DNA of 64,000 bases, from NCBI RefSeq assembly GCF_004005855.1, contig NZ_SACL01000002.1, forward strand, positions 124,001-188,000, given 5' to 3'. The notes below the pieces were generated by a model. That model had not been told where the DNA came from. It made no database searches and saw only the letters and a program-made list of their open reading frames with translations. Within the stretch, counting starts at the first letter, position 1; each line of letters starts with the position of its first letter. This document shows, one piece after another, positions 33,768 through 42,802 of the stretch. The DNA comes from Rhodovarius crocodyli (GTDB lineage Bacteria; Pseudomonadota; Alphaproteobacteria; Acetobacterales; Acetobacteraceae). A program made the translations under genes and the position numbers.

Positions 33768-34730
33768 ATGCAACGCCGCATCCTGCTGTCCACCCTGCTG
33801 GCCACACCCGCGCTGGCGCAGCCCGCCTGGCCTGAACGGCCCGTGCGCATCGTGGTGCCGGACGGTGCGGGCGGCGGCAATGACACCACCGCGCGTGTCT
33901 TCGCCATGCAGCTTGAACGTGTGTTCAACCTGGGTTTCCCGGTGGACAACCGGGCCGGCGGCGGCGGGCGGATCGGGGTCGAGCACGTCTATCGCTCCGC
34001 GCCGGACGGCGCGACGCTGCTGCTGGGGAATGCGGGGTCCAACGGCATCAACGGCGCGCTGTACCGTGACCTGCCCTATGACCTGACGGCCGATTTCACG
34101 CCCATCTCCCTGCTGGTCACGGGGCCCAATGCGCTGGCGGTGAACCCGAAGGAATTGCCGGCGCGCGACGTGCCGGAACTGCTGCGGCTGCTGCGTGCGC
34201 GCCCGGCAGGCAGCGTGAACTACGCCTCGGCCGGGCCCGGCTCCTCGGCGCATTTCTCGATGGAGCTGTTCAAGGCCATGACGGGGCTCGACCTGACCCA
34301 TGTGCCCTATCGCGGCGCGGCCGCCATGGCCCAGGCGGCCCAGGCCGGTGACACGCCCATCCTCATCGCCAACCTGGTCAACATCCAGCCGCTGATCGCG
34401 CGTGGAGACCTGCGCCTGCTGGCCGTCACCTCCCGCGAGCGCTGGCCCGGCACGCCCGATGTGCCGACGCTGCATGAAAGCGGGCTGGAGGGCTATGAGA
34501 CCCTGGCCTGGAACGGGCTGTTCGGCCCGCCCGGCCTGTCGCCCGCCATCGGCCAGCGCCTGTTGCCGGAGCTTCGCCGCATCGCGACCCTGCCCGAGGT
34601 GCGCAGCCGCATCGCCGCCATCGGCGGCACGCTGGTGGTCAGTGACCCCGCGACGCTGACCGAGCGCGTCCGGGCCGATGTGGCCAAATGGCGCCGGCTG
34701 GCCGATCAGGCCGGGATCCGCCCTGAATGA
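33768..34730 (+). CDS. Bug-family receptor next to an enolase-superfamily enzyme
   Basis: 320-residue periplasmic receptor. The signal (RRILLSTLLATPALA) is followed by VRIVVPDGAGGGNDTTAR and VDNRAGGGGRIGVEHV. The start MQRRILLS lies six bases after GGGAGA; an ATG two codons earlier is too close. Family ligands are carboxylates and similar small acids. It overlaps the enolase-superfamily dehydratase by 4 bp, so the ligand may be that enzyme's sugar acid. Confidence 0.9.
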   Translation: MQRRILLSTLLATPALAQPAWPERPVRIVVPDGAGGGNDTTARVFAMQLERVFNLGFPVDNRAGGGGRIGVEHVYRSAPDGATLLLGNAGSNGINGALYRDLPYDLTADFTPISLLVTGPNALAVNPKELPARDVPELLRLLRARPAGSVNYASAGPGSSAHFSMELFKAMTGLDLTHVPYRGAAAMAQAAQAGDTPILIANLVNIQPLIARGDLRLLAVTSRERWPGTPDVPTLHESGLEGYETLAWNGLFGPPGLSPAIGQRLLPELRRIATLPEVRSRIAAIGGTLVVSDPATLTERVRADVAKWRRLADQAGIRPE

Positions 34731-35875
34731 GCCCGACCATCACCGCGCTGGAGTTCCATGGCGTCGCGGTCACGCCCAAGACCAACTGGTGCTTCGTGCT
34801 GCTGCGCACGGATGCGGGGCTGACGGGCCTCGGCGAATGCACGCTGGCCAATCAGGAGGGGCTGCTGGAGGCCGAGGCCCGGCGCATCGCGCCCGCGCTG
34901 GTCGGCCGGCCCGCGCTGGCGCGCAACAGGCTCGCGCGGCTGCTGCCGCATGCGCCGGGCGGTCTGGTGGCGCAGACCCTGCTCTCCGCCATCGAGCAGG
35001 CATTGTGGGACATCGCGGGCCAGGCGCTGGGCCAGCCCATCCATGCGCTGCTGGGCGGGGCTCTGAGAGAGGCGATCCCGCTCTATGCCAACATCAACCG
35101 CGGCACCAACCCGCGCACGCCCGAGGGCTTCGCCGCCGCCGCGCGCCGGGCGCTCGATGCCGGGTTCCGCGCCGTGAAGCTCGCGCCCTTCGACCCGATC
35201 GTGTGGGAGGACGCGGCCGACCCCGCCTGGCGCGCCGGCTATGCCCAAGGGCTGGCCCGCATCGCCGCCGTGCGTCAGGAGGTCGGTCCCGATATCGACG
35301 TGATGGTGGATGCGCATTGGCGCTTCTCGCCCGGCGGCGCGGCAGGGTTGATCCGTGACGTGGCGCCGCTCGGCCTGTTCTGGCTGGAATGCCCGGTGGC
35401 CGAGGCCAACCACGCCGAGATCCGCCGCCTGCGCGGCATGGCCAATGAGCGCGGCATGCGGCTGGCCGGCGCCGAGACGCTCTCGGGACTGGCCGCCTAT
35501 CGGCCCCTGATCGAGACCGGCTGCTATGACGTGCTGATGCCCGACATGAAGCATTGCGGCGGGCATGAGGAAATGCGCCGCATCGCCGCCCTGGCCCTGA
35601 CGGCCGGGGTGGAGATCGCGCCCCACAATCCCACGGGCCCGGTCTGCCACGCGCATTCCCTGCACGCCTGCGCCACCCTGCCCAACCTGCTGCCGCTGGA
35701 AGTGCAGTTCGGTGAGACGGAGCGCTTCTTCACCCTGTGCCGGGGGGCGTCCCTGCGCTTCGGGCAGGGTGAGGCGGCGGTGCCGGATGCGCCCGGATTA
35801 GGGCTGGTGCTGGAGGAAGGCGGCGAGCCGTGGCAGGTGCATGCGGCGCCATGGCTGGATCCGCGCCTCGGGTGA
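34727..35875 (+). CDS. mandelate racemase/muconate lactonizing enzyme family protein
   Basis: 382-residue enolase-superfamily enzyme. Metal ligands are suggested by DVMVDAHWRF (Asp), WLECPVAEAN (Glu) and LAGAETLSG (Glu). The base region is FRAVKLAPFD and the C-terminal barrel His is in IAPHNPTGPV, as in galactonate-type dehydratases. Expected reaction: dehydration of a sugar acid. It is coupled to a Bug receptor and followed by a dispersed repeat. Confidence 0.9.
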   Translation: MSPTITALEFHGVAVTPKTNWCFVLLRTDAGLTGLGECTLANQEGLLEAEARRIAPALVGRPALARNRLARLLPHAPGGLVAQTLLSAIEQALWDIAGQALGQPIHALLGGALREAIPLYANINRGTNPRTPEGFAAAARRALDAGFRAVKLAPFDPIVWEDAADPAWRAGYAQGLARIAAVRQEVGPDIDVMVDAHWRFSPGGAAGLIRDVAPLGLFWLECPVAEANHAEIRRLRGMANERGMRLAGAETLSGLAAYRPLIETGCYDVLMPDMKHCGGHEEMRRIAALALTAGVEIAPHNPTGPVCHAHSLHACATLPNLLPLEVQFGETERFFTLCRGASLRFGQGEAAVPDAPGLGLVLEEGGEPWQVHAAPWLDPRLG

Positions 35876-35883
35876 GGATGCAA

Positions 35884-36055
35884 GCCAGGGGGCGCTGCCC
35901 CCTGGACCCCCGGCAGGAGATAATATCTCCTGCACCTGATATGAGTTTGGTGCCTCTCCTGGAAAGGGGAGTGAAAATTTTATCATAAAAATCAATCATA
36001 TAGAGATTGTGTGCCAGTATCCCCGGGGCCCAGGGCCGCTACGGTCCTGGCGGGG
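35884..36055 (-). repeat. dispersed intergenic repeat, copy 2 (inverted)
   Basis: The reverse complement of this gap carries the same blocks in the same order as 21460-21640. The palindrome is at 35914-35932, ACCTGATATGAGTTTGG at 35934-35950, ATCATAAAAATCAATC at 35982-35997, and the ACGGTCCTGGCGGGG end at 36041-36055. It lies between two convergent genes. GC hairpins such as GGGGCGGCGCCCC follow up to 36106. Confidence 0.8.
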
Positions 36056-36106
36056 ATGCAAGGGGCGGCGCCCCTTGCCGGGGTCTGGGGCAGCGCCCCA
36101 GGCTTC

Positions 36107-37075
36107 TCACCCCTCCAACCGCACATTCGCCAACCGGGCGACCTCGCCCCACTTCGCGATCTCGTTGCGGATGAAGTCCGCGAAGCCTTCCGCCGTCGTC
36201 GGGTCCGGCACGGCGCCCATGGCGTTGATGCGCCCCGCCACGGCCGGGTCGCGCAGGATGGCCACAACGTCGCGGTTCACCTTCTGGATGATCGCGGGCG
36301 GCGTGCCGGCCGGAACCACGATGCCGGACCAGCCCGCGCCGTCGAAGCCGGGCAGGATGGTCTCGGCCAGGGTGCGGACATCGGGCATCGCCTCGATGCG
36401 GCGCGCCGTCGTCACGGCCAGGACCCGGGCGCGGCCGTCGCGCACATGGGGCAGGGCGCTGGCGGTGCTGTCGAACATCAGCTGGACGTTGCCCGCGATC
36501 AGGTCCGCGATCGCCGGCCCCGATCCGCGATAGGGCACATGCGCCATCTTCACCCCGGCGCGGTGGGCGAACATCTCGGCCGTCATGTGCTGGCTGGTGG
36601 CCGGCCCCGCGGAGGCGAAGGGGAAGTTCTCGTTCGCCTTCAGGAACGGCACCAGCCCCTCGATGTCGCGCACCTGGAAGCCGGGGTGCACGATGATGCA
36701 CAGCGGCGTCATGAAGATGTTGGTCACCGCCGCGAAGTCGCGCTGCGCGTCATAGGGCAGGCGCGGCACGACGGAAGGGTTGATGCCGATGGTGCCGGAG
36801 GTGCCGATGCCCAGCGTGTAGCCGTCGGCGGGCGCCCGGGCCACGGCCTCCATGCCCACCGCGCCGGCCCCGCCCGCGCGATTCTCCACCACCACGCGCT
36901 GCGGCCAGCGCGCCGAAAGTTGATCAGCCACCACGCGCGCGAACACATCCGCCGCCTGGCCGGGCGGGAAGGGCACCAGCATCCGCACGGGGCGGTTCGG
37001 GAAATCCTCCTGTGCCAGCGCTGGCGCTGCGATCAGGGCAGGCGCGCACAGCGCCGCCCGGCGGGTGATGAGCAT
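36107..37075 (-). CDS. Bug-family receptor, divergent from dehydrogenase
   Basis: 322-residue receptor with signal MLITRRAALCAPALIAAPALA. VRMLVPFPPGQAADVFAR, VVVENRAGGAGAVGME and VPYRGSGPAIADLIAG are typical. The start ATG is preceded by GGAGGAA. The open frame continues about 390 codons upstream, but only antisense to the next gene. It is divergent from a beta-decarboxylating dehydrogenase, so it may capture tartrate- or malate-like acids; that is inference. Confidence 0.92.
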   Translation of the reverse strand: MLITRRAALCAPALIAAPALAQEDFPNRPVRMLVPFPPGQAADVFARVVADQLSARWPQRVVVENRAGGAGAVGMEAVARAPADGYTLGIGTSGTIGINPSVVPRLPYDAQRDFAAVTNIFMTPLCIIVHPGFQVRDIEGLVPFLKANENFPFASAGPATSQHMTAEMFAHRAGVKMAHVPYRGSGPAIADLIAGNVQLMFDSTASALPHVRDGRARVLAVTTARRIEAMPDVRTLAETILPGFDGAGWSGIVVPAGTPPAIIQKVNRDVVAILRDPAVAGRINAMGAVPDPTTAEGFADFIRNEIAKWGEVARLANVRLEG

Positions 37076-37177
37076 GGCTTCCTCCAGTGTTCGTTGCGCC
37101 CAGATTGCCCCACCAAACTTGCCAGCACCACCCGTCATGGGCAGGCTCCCCAGCCGGAAACGCAAATGGGGGATCAC

Positions 37178-38248
37178 ATGAACCGGCTCGACATCGCGGT
37201 GCTGCCCGGGGATGGCATCGGCGTGGAAGTGACGGACGCGACGCTCGCCGTTCTGCGCCACGTGACGGAGCGCCACGGCATCGGCATGCGCTTCACGACG
37301 CTGAAGGCAGGCGCCTTCGCCTATCAGGAAACCGGCGAGGCCATGAGCGAGGAGGTGTTTGAGCGCGCCGCCCAGGCCGATGCCATCCTGCTCGGCGCCA
37401 TGGGCTGGCCCGGCATCCGCATGGCGGACGGCACGGAGATCGCGCCGCAGCTCGACCTGCGGTTCCGGCTGGGGCTGTATGCGGGGGTGCGGCCGATCCG
37501 CGCCATTCCGGGGCTGGCCACCGTGCTGGCCAACCCGCGCGCGGCGGAGATCGACCTGGTCATCATCCGCGAAAGCACGGAGGGGCTGTTCTATTCCCGC
37601 GACAAGGGGGTGGTGACGGGCGGCTTCGCCGAGGAGATCCTGCGCATCACGCGGCCCACGACGGAACGGCTGGCGCGCTTCTCCTTCGAACTCGCCCGGC
37701 AGCGCAAGAAGCCCGGCGGCGGCGTCACGCTGGTGGACAAGGCCAATGTGTTCCGCGCCTTCGCCTATATGCGCTCGATCTTCGAGGAAGTGGCGATCGA
37801 GAACCGCGACATCGCCTTCGGCAGCCACTACGTCGATGCGATGGCGCTGGATTTCGTGCGACGCCCCTGGGATTTCGACGTGCTGCCGACCGAGAACATG
37901 TTCGGCGACATCCTGTCCGATCTGGGCGCGGGGCTGATCGGCGGCATGGGCTTCGCGCCCAGCGCCGATATCGGTGACGCCCATGCGGTGTTCCAGCCGA
38001 GCCACGGCACGGCGCCCGACATCGCGGGCAAGGGCATCGCCAACCCCACCGCCATGATCCTCTCGGGGGCCATGATGCTGGACTGGCTGGCCGTGACGCG
38101 GGACGGCGGCCAGGCCTGCCGGGATGCGGCGGCCGAGATCCGCGCGGCGGTCGACAAGGCCTTCGGCGCCGGGCTGCGCACCCCGGACATCGGCGGCCCC
38201 GCCGGCACCAAGGCGGTGACGGATGCCGTGATCGAACATCTGAAGTGA
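37178..38248 (+). CDS. isocitrate/isopropylmalate dehydrogenase family, tartrate dehydrogenase-like
   Basis: 356-residue NAD-dependent beta-decarboxylating dehydrogenase. IAVLPGDGIGVEVTDA is the family start, and LVIIRESTEGLFYSRDKGVV, TENMFGDILSDLGAGLIGG and PSHGTAPDIAGKGIANP cover the substrate and cofactor sites. The start ATG at 37178 follows a GGGGGA site. It differs from the leuB-type protein at 48644 and sits with a Bug receptor, so a catabolic substrate such as tartrate or a malate derivative is more likely than leucine synthesis. Confidence 0.9.
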   Translation: MNRLDIAVLPGDGIGVEVTDATLAVLRHVTERHGIGMRFTTLKAGAFAYQETGEAMSEEVFERAAQADAILLGAMGWPGIRMADGTEIAPQLDLRFRLGLYAGVRPIRAIPGLATVLANPRAAEIDLVIIRESTEGLFYSRDKGVVTGGFAEEILRITRPTTERLARFSFELARQRKKPGGGVTLVDKANVFRAFAYMRSIFEEVAIENRDIAFGSHYVDAMALDFVRRPWDFDVLPTENMFGDILSDLGAGLIGGMGFAPSADIGDAHAVFQPSHGTAPDIAGKGIANPTAMILSGAMMLDWLAVTRDGGQACRDAAAEIRAAVDKAFGAGLRTPDIGGPAGTKAVTDAVIEHLK

Positions 38249-39741
38249 ACCGCAGGGCGCTGCTGCAGGGCGTCGCGGCCGCGGCGGGCACCGGTGCGGC
38301 GCTGGCGGTGCTCGGCGCGCTGTCGCCGGCCGCCGCCATGCCGCCGCGCCCGGCGCTGCCCCGGCTGGACGGCAAGCGTGCCCTGGTGCTGGGCGCGGGC
38401 ATCGCGGGGCTTGTCAGCGCGCTGGAACTGCACCGCGCGGGTGCCGAGGTGCTGGTGCTGGAGGCCTCGCCGCGCCTGGGCGGGCGCTCGCTGACGCTGC
38501 GCGCGGGCGACGTGGTGCGCGAGGATGGCGGCCCCGCCCAGACCGTGGCCTTCACCCGCGACAGCGGCCTGTATTTCAACGCGGGGCCCGCGCGCATCCC
38601 GCATCATCACCAGGGTATCCTGGGCTATTGCCGGGAACTGGGCGTGCGGCTGGAGGTGCTGGTCAATGAGAACCGCGCCGCCCGCATCCAGGACCATGCG
38701 CTGGGCCAGGTGAAGGCCGACCTGCGCGGGGTGGTGGCGGAGCTGGCGACCAAGGCGCTCGGCGCGGGCCTGCTGGACGCCCCCGTGACGGACGCCGAGC
38801 GCGAGCGCCTGCGCGCCATGCTGCGCAATTTCGGCGCGCTGGACCGGCAGGGGCGGTATCGCGGCACTTCCCGCGCCGGCTGGGCCGAGACACCTGGCAT
38901 GACCGAGGGCCGCCGGCGTGAACCCTTGTCGCTGGCCGCGCTGTCGGACCCGTCGCTATGGGCCAGCGCCGACTTCGCGGAGGGCGTGAACTACGCCGCC
39001 ACCATGCTGGCGCCCGTGGGCGGAATGGACCGCATCGCGGCCGCCCTGGCCGCCGCCCTGCCGCCCTTCGCGGTGCGGCTGACCACACCCGTCACCGGCA
39101 TCGACCCGGCCCAGGGCATCGTGCGCCTGGCCGATGGCCGAACCGAACAGGGTGATATCGTCATCGCCACCCTGCCGGCGCCCATCCTGGCGGCGCTGCC
39201 GGGGCTGTCACCCGAGCGGCGGGATGCGCTGGCGGCCGTTCCGCAGGCGCCATCGGCCAAGCTGGCCATCGAGGCCCCGCGCTTCTGGGAATGGCAGGGG
39301 CTGTATGGCGGGATTTCCTGGCTGCCGGGCAAGACCGTGACCCAGGCCTGGTATCCCTCCCACGGCTTCCATGCCGTGCGCGGCGTCATGGTCGGCGCCT
39401 ATATCTGGGAGGAGGAGAAGGTGCTGCGCTTCGCGGCCCTGCCGCCCGAGCAGCGTGCCGACCTGGCCCTGGGCGAGCTGGCCACGATCCACCCCGAACT
39501 GCCTGATCTGGCGCGCGCCCCGGTCTCCGTCGCCTGGAACCGCATGCCCTGGGCACGCGCCGCCTGGGCCGAATGGCCACCCGGCGCGCGTGAGGCCGCG
39601 CTGCCGCGGCTGACCGCGCCCGAAGGCCGGCTGATCCTGGCGGGAGATTGGCTCAGCGCCCTGCCCGGGTGGCAGGAAGGCGCGGTGGCGAGCGCCTGGG
39701 CGGGGTTGGGGAAGGTGGGGGAGCAGGGGCTCCGCCCCTGA
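38245..39741 (+). CDS. exported flavin amine oxidase-like protein
   Basis: 498-residue FAD enzyme of the monoamine oxidase family. It starts with GTG in a GTGA overlap with the dehydrogenase. An N-terminal NRRALLQGVAAAAGTG looks like a Tat-type signal. The dinucleotide fold is ALVLGAGIAGLVSALELHRAG, followed by LEASPRLGGRS. The C-terminal LILAGDWLSALPGWQEGAVAS contacts FAD. Its substrate is unknown; operon context suggests amine or amino-acid breakdown. Confidence 0.88.
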   Translation: MNRRALLQGVAAAAGTGAALAVLGALSPAAAMPPRPALPRLDGKRALVLGAGIAGLVSALELHRAGAEVLVLEASPRLGGRSLTLRAGDVVREDGGPAQTVAFTRDSGLYFNAGPARIPHHHQGILGYCRELGVRLEVLVNENRAARIQDHALGQVKADLRGVVAELATKALGAGLLDAPVTDAERERLRAMLRNFGALDRQGRYRGTSRAGWAETPGMTEGRRREPLSLAALSDPSLWASADFAEGVNYAATMLAPVGGMDRIAAALAAALPPFAVRLTTPVTGIDPAQGIVRLADGRTEQGDIVIATLPAPILAALPGLSPERRDALAAVPQAPSAKLAIEAPRFWEWQGLYGGISWLPGKTVTQAWYPSHGFHAVRGVMVGAYIWEEEKVLRFAALPPEQRADLALGELATIHPELPDLARAPVSVAWNRMPWARAAWAEWPPGAREAALPRLTAPEGRLILAGDWLSALPGWQEGAVASAWAGLGKVGEQGLRP

Positions 39742-39884
39742 GCCCCGCCAAGGGCTCTGCCCCCCTTTGTCCCTTCCCCAAACTTTCAGATATTGATGGG
39801 GGTCCAGGGGCCCCAGGCTCCTGGCGGGGGTGCCGGGGGCAGCGCCCCTGGCTGGGGGTTCGGGGGCGAAGCCCCCAGTGCGCC
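39742..39884. repeat. GC-hairpin-rich intergenic region
   Basis: The gap holds at least three inverted repeats: GGGGCTCCGCCCC, GGGGGCAGCGCCCC and GGGGGCGAAGCCCCC. The block GGGGCCCCAGGCTCCTGGCGGGG resembles one end of the dispersed repeat. Convergent genes flank it, so bidirectional termination is a plausible role. No gene was seen. Confidence 0.65.
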
Positions 39885-40748
39885 CTACTGCCCCATCCCG
39901 ACCCCAAGCCCGCGCAGCGCGGCCTTGGGGCTGACATGCTCGGCCGCGGCCAGGCGGGCCACCGTCTCGGCCGAGGCATCCTGGCCATGGGCGTTGGCGA
40001 ACAGTCCGGTCATGGCCCACAGGCCGTCGATACCCGCGGCCTCGGCGCCCATCAGGTCCGTGTGGGGGGTGTCGCCCACGGCCACGATGCGATGCTTCGG
40101 AATGCCGTCCAGCAGCGCCAGGGTGGGGCCGTAGACGCTGACGTCGGGCTTGCCGATCTCCAGCACCTCGCCGCCGAATTCGCGGTACACATCCGCCAGC
40201 GAGCCCGCGCAGATCAGCTTCTCGCCCTGGACCATCACATGGCGGTCAGGGTTCACGCAGACCATGGGCAGGCGCGCGTCGAAGCAGCGCTTCAGCACCG
40301 GGCGGTAGGGCTCGGCCGATTTGCTGCCGTGGTCGGGGTCGGGGCCGGTGTTGAGCAGGAAGTCGGCCACCTCGGGGCTCGGCACCAGCTCGGCGGCGCC
40401 GTCCTCCACCACCGAGAGGTCACGCTCGGGGCCGATATGGAAGGCGCGGCCGACGAAGCGCGGGTCCTGCCGGGCCTTCAGCGTCAGCCAGGTGGCCTCG
40501 CCGCTGGACATGGTGCCGACATAGACGTCGCGCGGGATGCCCATGCCGGCCAGCATGTTGTCGATGAACCAGGAACGGCGGGGGGCGTTGGTCAGGAACA
40601 CCACGCGCTTGCCGGCGGCCTTCATGGCGGCCAGGGCCTCCAGCACGCCGGGGTACGGCTTGCGGCCGTCATGCACCACGCCCCACAGGTCCAGCACATA
40701 GCCGTCATAGTCGCCGAAGGTCTCGGCGATGCTCTCGATGATCTTCAC
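39885..40748 (-). CDS. HAD-IIA (NagD/TIGR01459-type) hydrolase
   Basis: 287-residue HAD phosphatase. DLWGVVHDGRKPYPG has the aspartates of motif I, FLTNAPRRS is motif II, and VGDTPHTDLMGAEAAG is motif IV. The start is a GTG overlapping the pyrD stop (GTGA); the frame is open far upstream but opposite pyrD only. The family removes phosphate from small metabolites. Conserved linkage to pyrD hints at nucleotide-related clean-up, but this is not established. Confidence 0.88.
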   Translation of the reverse strand: MKIIESIAETFGDYDGYVLDLWGVVHDGRKPYPGVLEALAAMKAAGKRVVFLTNAPRRSWFIDNMLAGMGIPRDVYVGTMSSGEATWLTLKARQDPRFVGRAFHIGPERDLSVVEDGAAELVPSPEVADFLLNTGPDPDHGSKSAEPYRPVLKRCFDARLPMVCVNPDRHVMVQGEKLICAGSLADVYREFGGEVLEIGKPDVSVYGPTLALLDGIPKHRIVAVGDTPHTDLMGAEAAGIDGLWAMTGLFANAHGQDASAETVARLAAAEHVSPKAALRGLGVGMGQ

Positions 40749-41785
40749 GAATCGGCTCCCACCGCCTGTTCGATGCTGGTCAGCCCGTCGCGCGCCAGCA
40801 GGCGGGCGAGCCCGTCCAGCAGCGTCGGCACCAGCGCCGGCCCGCCATAGGCGAACCCCGTGTAAAGCTGCACCAGCGAGGCGCCGGCGCGGATCTTGGC
40901 ATAGGCCTGTTCCGGGGTCGCGATCCCGCCCACGCCGATGAAGATCAGCCGGCCGGCGGCGTGGCGATAGGCGGCGCGGAGCACTTCGGTGCTGCGCTCG
41001 AACAGCGGCTGCCCCGACAGGCCGCCCGCCTCCTTCGCCTGGGCCGAGCGCAGGGTCGCGGGGCGGGCGATGGTGGTGTTGCTGATGATGATGCCGGCCA
41101 CGCCGCGCGCGATGCACACGTCCAGGATGCCGGGCAGGGCCTCATCCGCCAGATCGGGCGCCAGCTTCACCAGGAAGGGCACGGTGCGGGCGGGCATCGC
41201 ATCCAGGATGCGGGCCAGCGCCTCCTCGCCCTGCAGGTCGCGCAGGCCCGGGGTGTTGGGGGAGGAGATGTTGATGGTCACGTAATCGGCGAAGGGGGCG
41301 AGCTGGGCATACAGCGCCGGGTAGTCCCGCACCGGGTCGCCGCCTTCCTTGTTCACGCCGATATTGGCGCCGAAGATGCCGGGCAGCGGGCGCGGCAGGG
41401 CCTTCACATTCGCCAGATAGGGCGCCAGCCCCTGGGTGTTGAAGCCCATGCGGTTGATGACGGCCGCGTCTTCCTCCAGCCGGAACATGCGCGGGCGCGG
41501 GTTGCCCGGCTGCGGCTGCGGGGCGACGGTGCCGGCCTCCACGAAGCCGAAGCCCAGCTTCAGCAGCGGCACCACGGCGGTGGCGGCCTTGTCGAAGCCC
41601 GCCGCCAGCCCGATGGGGTTGGCGAAGCGCATCCCCATCACGGTGGTCGCGAGCGCGGCGTGCCGGTCCGGGGCGCTGCCCCCGGCCAAGCCCAGGCCCA
41701 GCGCCTTCAGCGCGAGCCCATGGGCGGTTTCGGCATCGAACAGCCGCATCAGCGGCATGAGGGCGGAGGCAAGGGCGGGGGTCAT
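40745..41785 (-). CDS. pyrD: dihydroorotate dehydrogenase (quinone)
   Basis: 346-residue class 2 enzyme of pyrimidine synthesis, membrane-associated and quinone-linked. NPIGLAAGFDKAATAV, NRMGFNTQG, GANIGVNKEGG and NISSPNTPGLRDLQG (catalytic Ser) are present, plus FMN-phosphate loop IGVGGIATPEQA. The N-terminal helix MTPALASALMPLMRLFDAE fits the quinone tunnel. The start is ATG 41785; the longer frame adds a non-conserved tail. Confidence 0.97.
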   Translation of the reverse strand: MTPALASALMPLMRLFDAETAHGLALKALGLGLAGGSAPDRHAALATTVMGMRFANPIGLAAGFDKAATAVVPLLKLGFGFVEAGTVAPQPQPGNPRPRMFRLEEDAAVINRMGFNTQGLAPYLANVKALPRPLPGIFGANIGVNKEGGDPVRDYPALYAQLAPFADYVTINISSPNTPGLRDLQGEEALARILDAMPARTVPFLVKLAPDLADEALPGILDVCIARGVAGIIISNTTIARPATLRSAQAKEAGGLSGQPLFERSTEVLRAAYRHAAGRLIFIGVGGIATPEQAYAKIRAGASLVQLYTGFAYGGPALVPTLLDGLARLLARDGLTSIEQAVGADS

Positions 41786-41856
41786 CGCCGCCGGGCATGC
41801 CAGAGACGCGCCCGCTGGGGAAGCCTGCAACCGCCATCACCTGCTATGGGCGGGGC

Positions 41857-42702
41857 GTGAGGGGACCCATCTATCTGATGCTCGGCATCTTCCTGTTCGG
41901 GATGCTCGATGCGAACAGCAAAATGCTGTCAGGCCGCTACAGCGCCATGGATGCGCTGTTCTTCCGCTATGCCGTGCTGGTGGGGCTGATCCTGGCCGTG
42001 CGGGCCGTCATGCCCGGGGCGGGCGGTCCGCTGGCCACGCGGCACCCCTGGCTGCACCTGCTGCGCGCGGTCAGCGCCTTCGGGTCGGGCATCCTGTTCT
42101 TCCACACCTTCCGCCTGCTGCCGATGGCGCATGGCTACATGATCTTCTTCACCGCGCCCTTCATGATCCTGGCCATCACCCGGCTGTGGCTGAAGGAGCC
42201 CGTGCCGGCTTCCGCCTGGGCCTGGTGCGGGGTGGCCTTCGGCGGCGTGATGCTGGCGGTGGGGCCGCAGCTGGCGGGTGGCGCCAGCCTGCTGGGGGTG
42301 GCCGCGGCGCTGGCCGGCACGCTGACCTATGCCATCGTCGTGACGATCAACCGCCGCCTGCGCACCGAGGGCGGCTTCGCCCGGCTGATCCTGTGGCCCG
42401 CCGTGCTGGGGCTGGCGGTGGCCACGCCGGTGGTGGCGCTGGAACTGTCCATGCCGCCCGTGACGGACCTGCTGGCGCTGTCGGTGAACGGGGTGCTGGC
42501 GGGGGCCGCCACGGTCGCGCTGGCCGCGGCGTTCCGCCACGCGACCCCCGCGCGGCTGGCGCCCTTCGAATTCATCGTGCTGCCGCTGTCGATCGGCTTC
42601 GACTGGTTCCTGTTTGCCAAGCCGCCCGAGGCGATGCTGGTGCTGGGCGGCGTGGTGGTGGTGGTGGCCTGCGTGATGAGCGAGCGGGCGGTCAGGCGCT
42701 GA
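41857..42702 (+). CDS. DMT/EamA family permease
   Basis: 281-residue integral membrane protein with about ten helices, from GPIYLMLGIFLFGMLDANSK to MLVLGGVVVVVACVMS. FFRYAVLVGLILAVR and an internal repeat of two five-helix halves fit the drug/metabolite transporter family. The start is taken as GTG 41857; ATG 41797 is the alternative. It is divergent from pyrD. Substrate unknown. Confidence 0.86.
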   Translation: MRGPIYLMLGIFLFGMLDANSKMLSGRYSAMDALFFRYAVLVGLILAVRAVMPGAGGPLATRHPWLHLLRAVSAFGSGILFFHTFRLLPMAHGYMIFFTAPFMILAITRLWLKEPVPASAWAWCGVAFGGVMLAVGPQLAGGASLLGVAAALAGTLTYAIVVTINRRLRTEGGFARLILWPAVLGLAVATPVVALELSMPPVTDLLALSVNGVLAGAATVALAAAFRHATPARLAPFEFIVLPLSIGFDWFLFAKPPEAMLVLGGVVVVVACVMSERAVRR

Positions 42703-42802
42703 GGCCCGCGGCAAAAATGCCGCCGCCAGCCTTATCACCGCCCCGGTCGCCCCCAGATGCTGCCCGAGCATTCCGCACACGCGACCTGAATGAGGTGATC
42801 CG

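Noticed and set aside
35730..35999. Short minus-strand frames with residues resembling frames near 21500
   Set aside because: The similarity comes from the dispersed DNA repeat; reading frames are not conserved between copies.
37076..38239. Upstream extension of the minus-strand Bug gene
   Set aside because: The true start has a GGAGGAA site and a signal peptide; the extension is antisense to the dehydrogenase gene.
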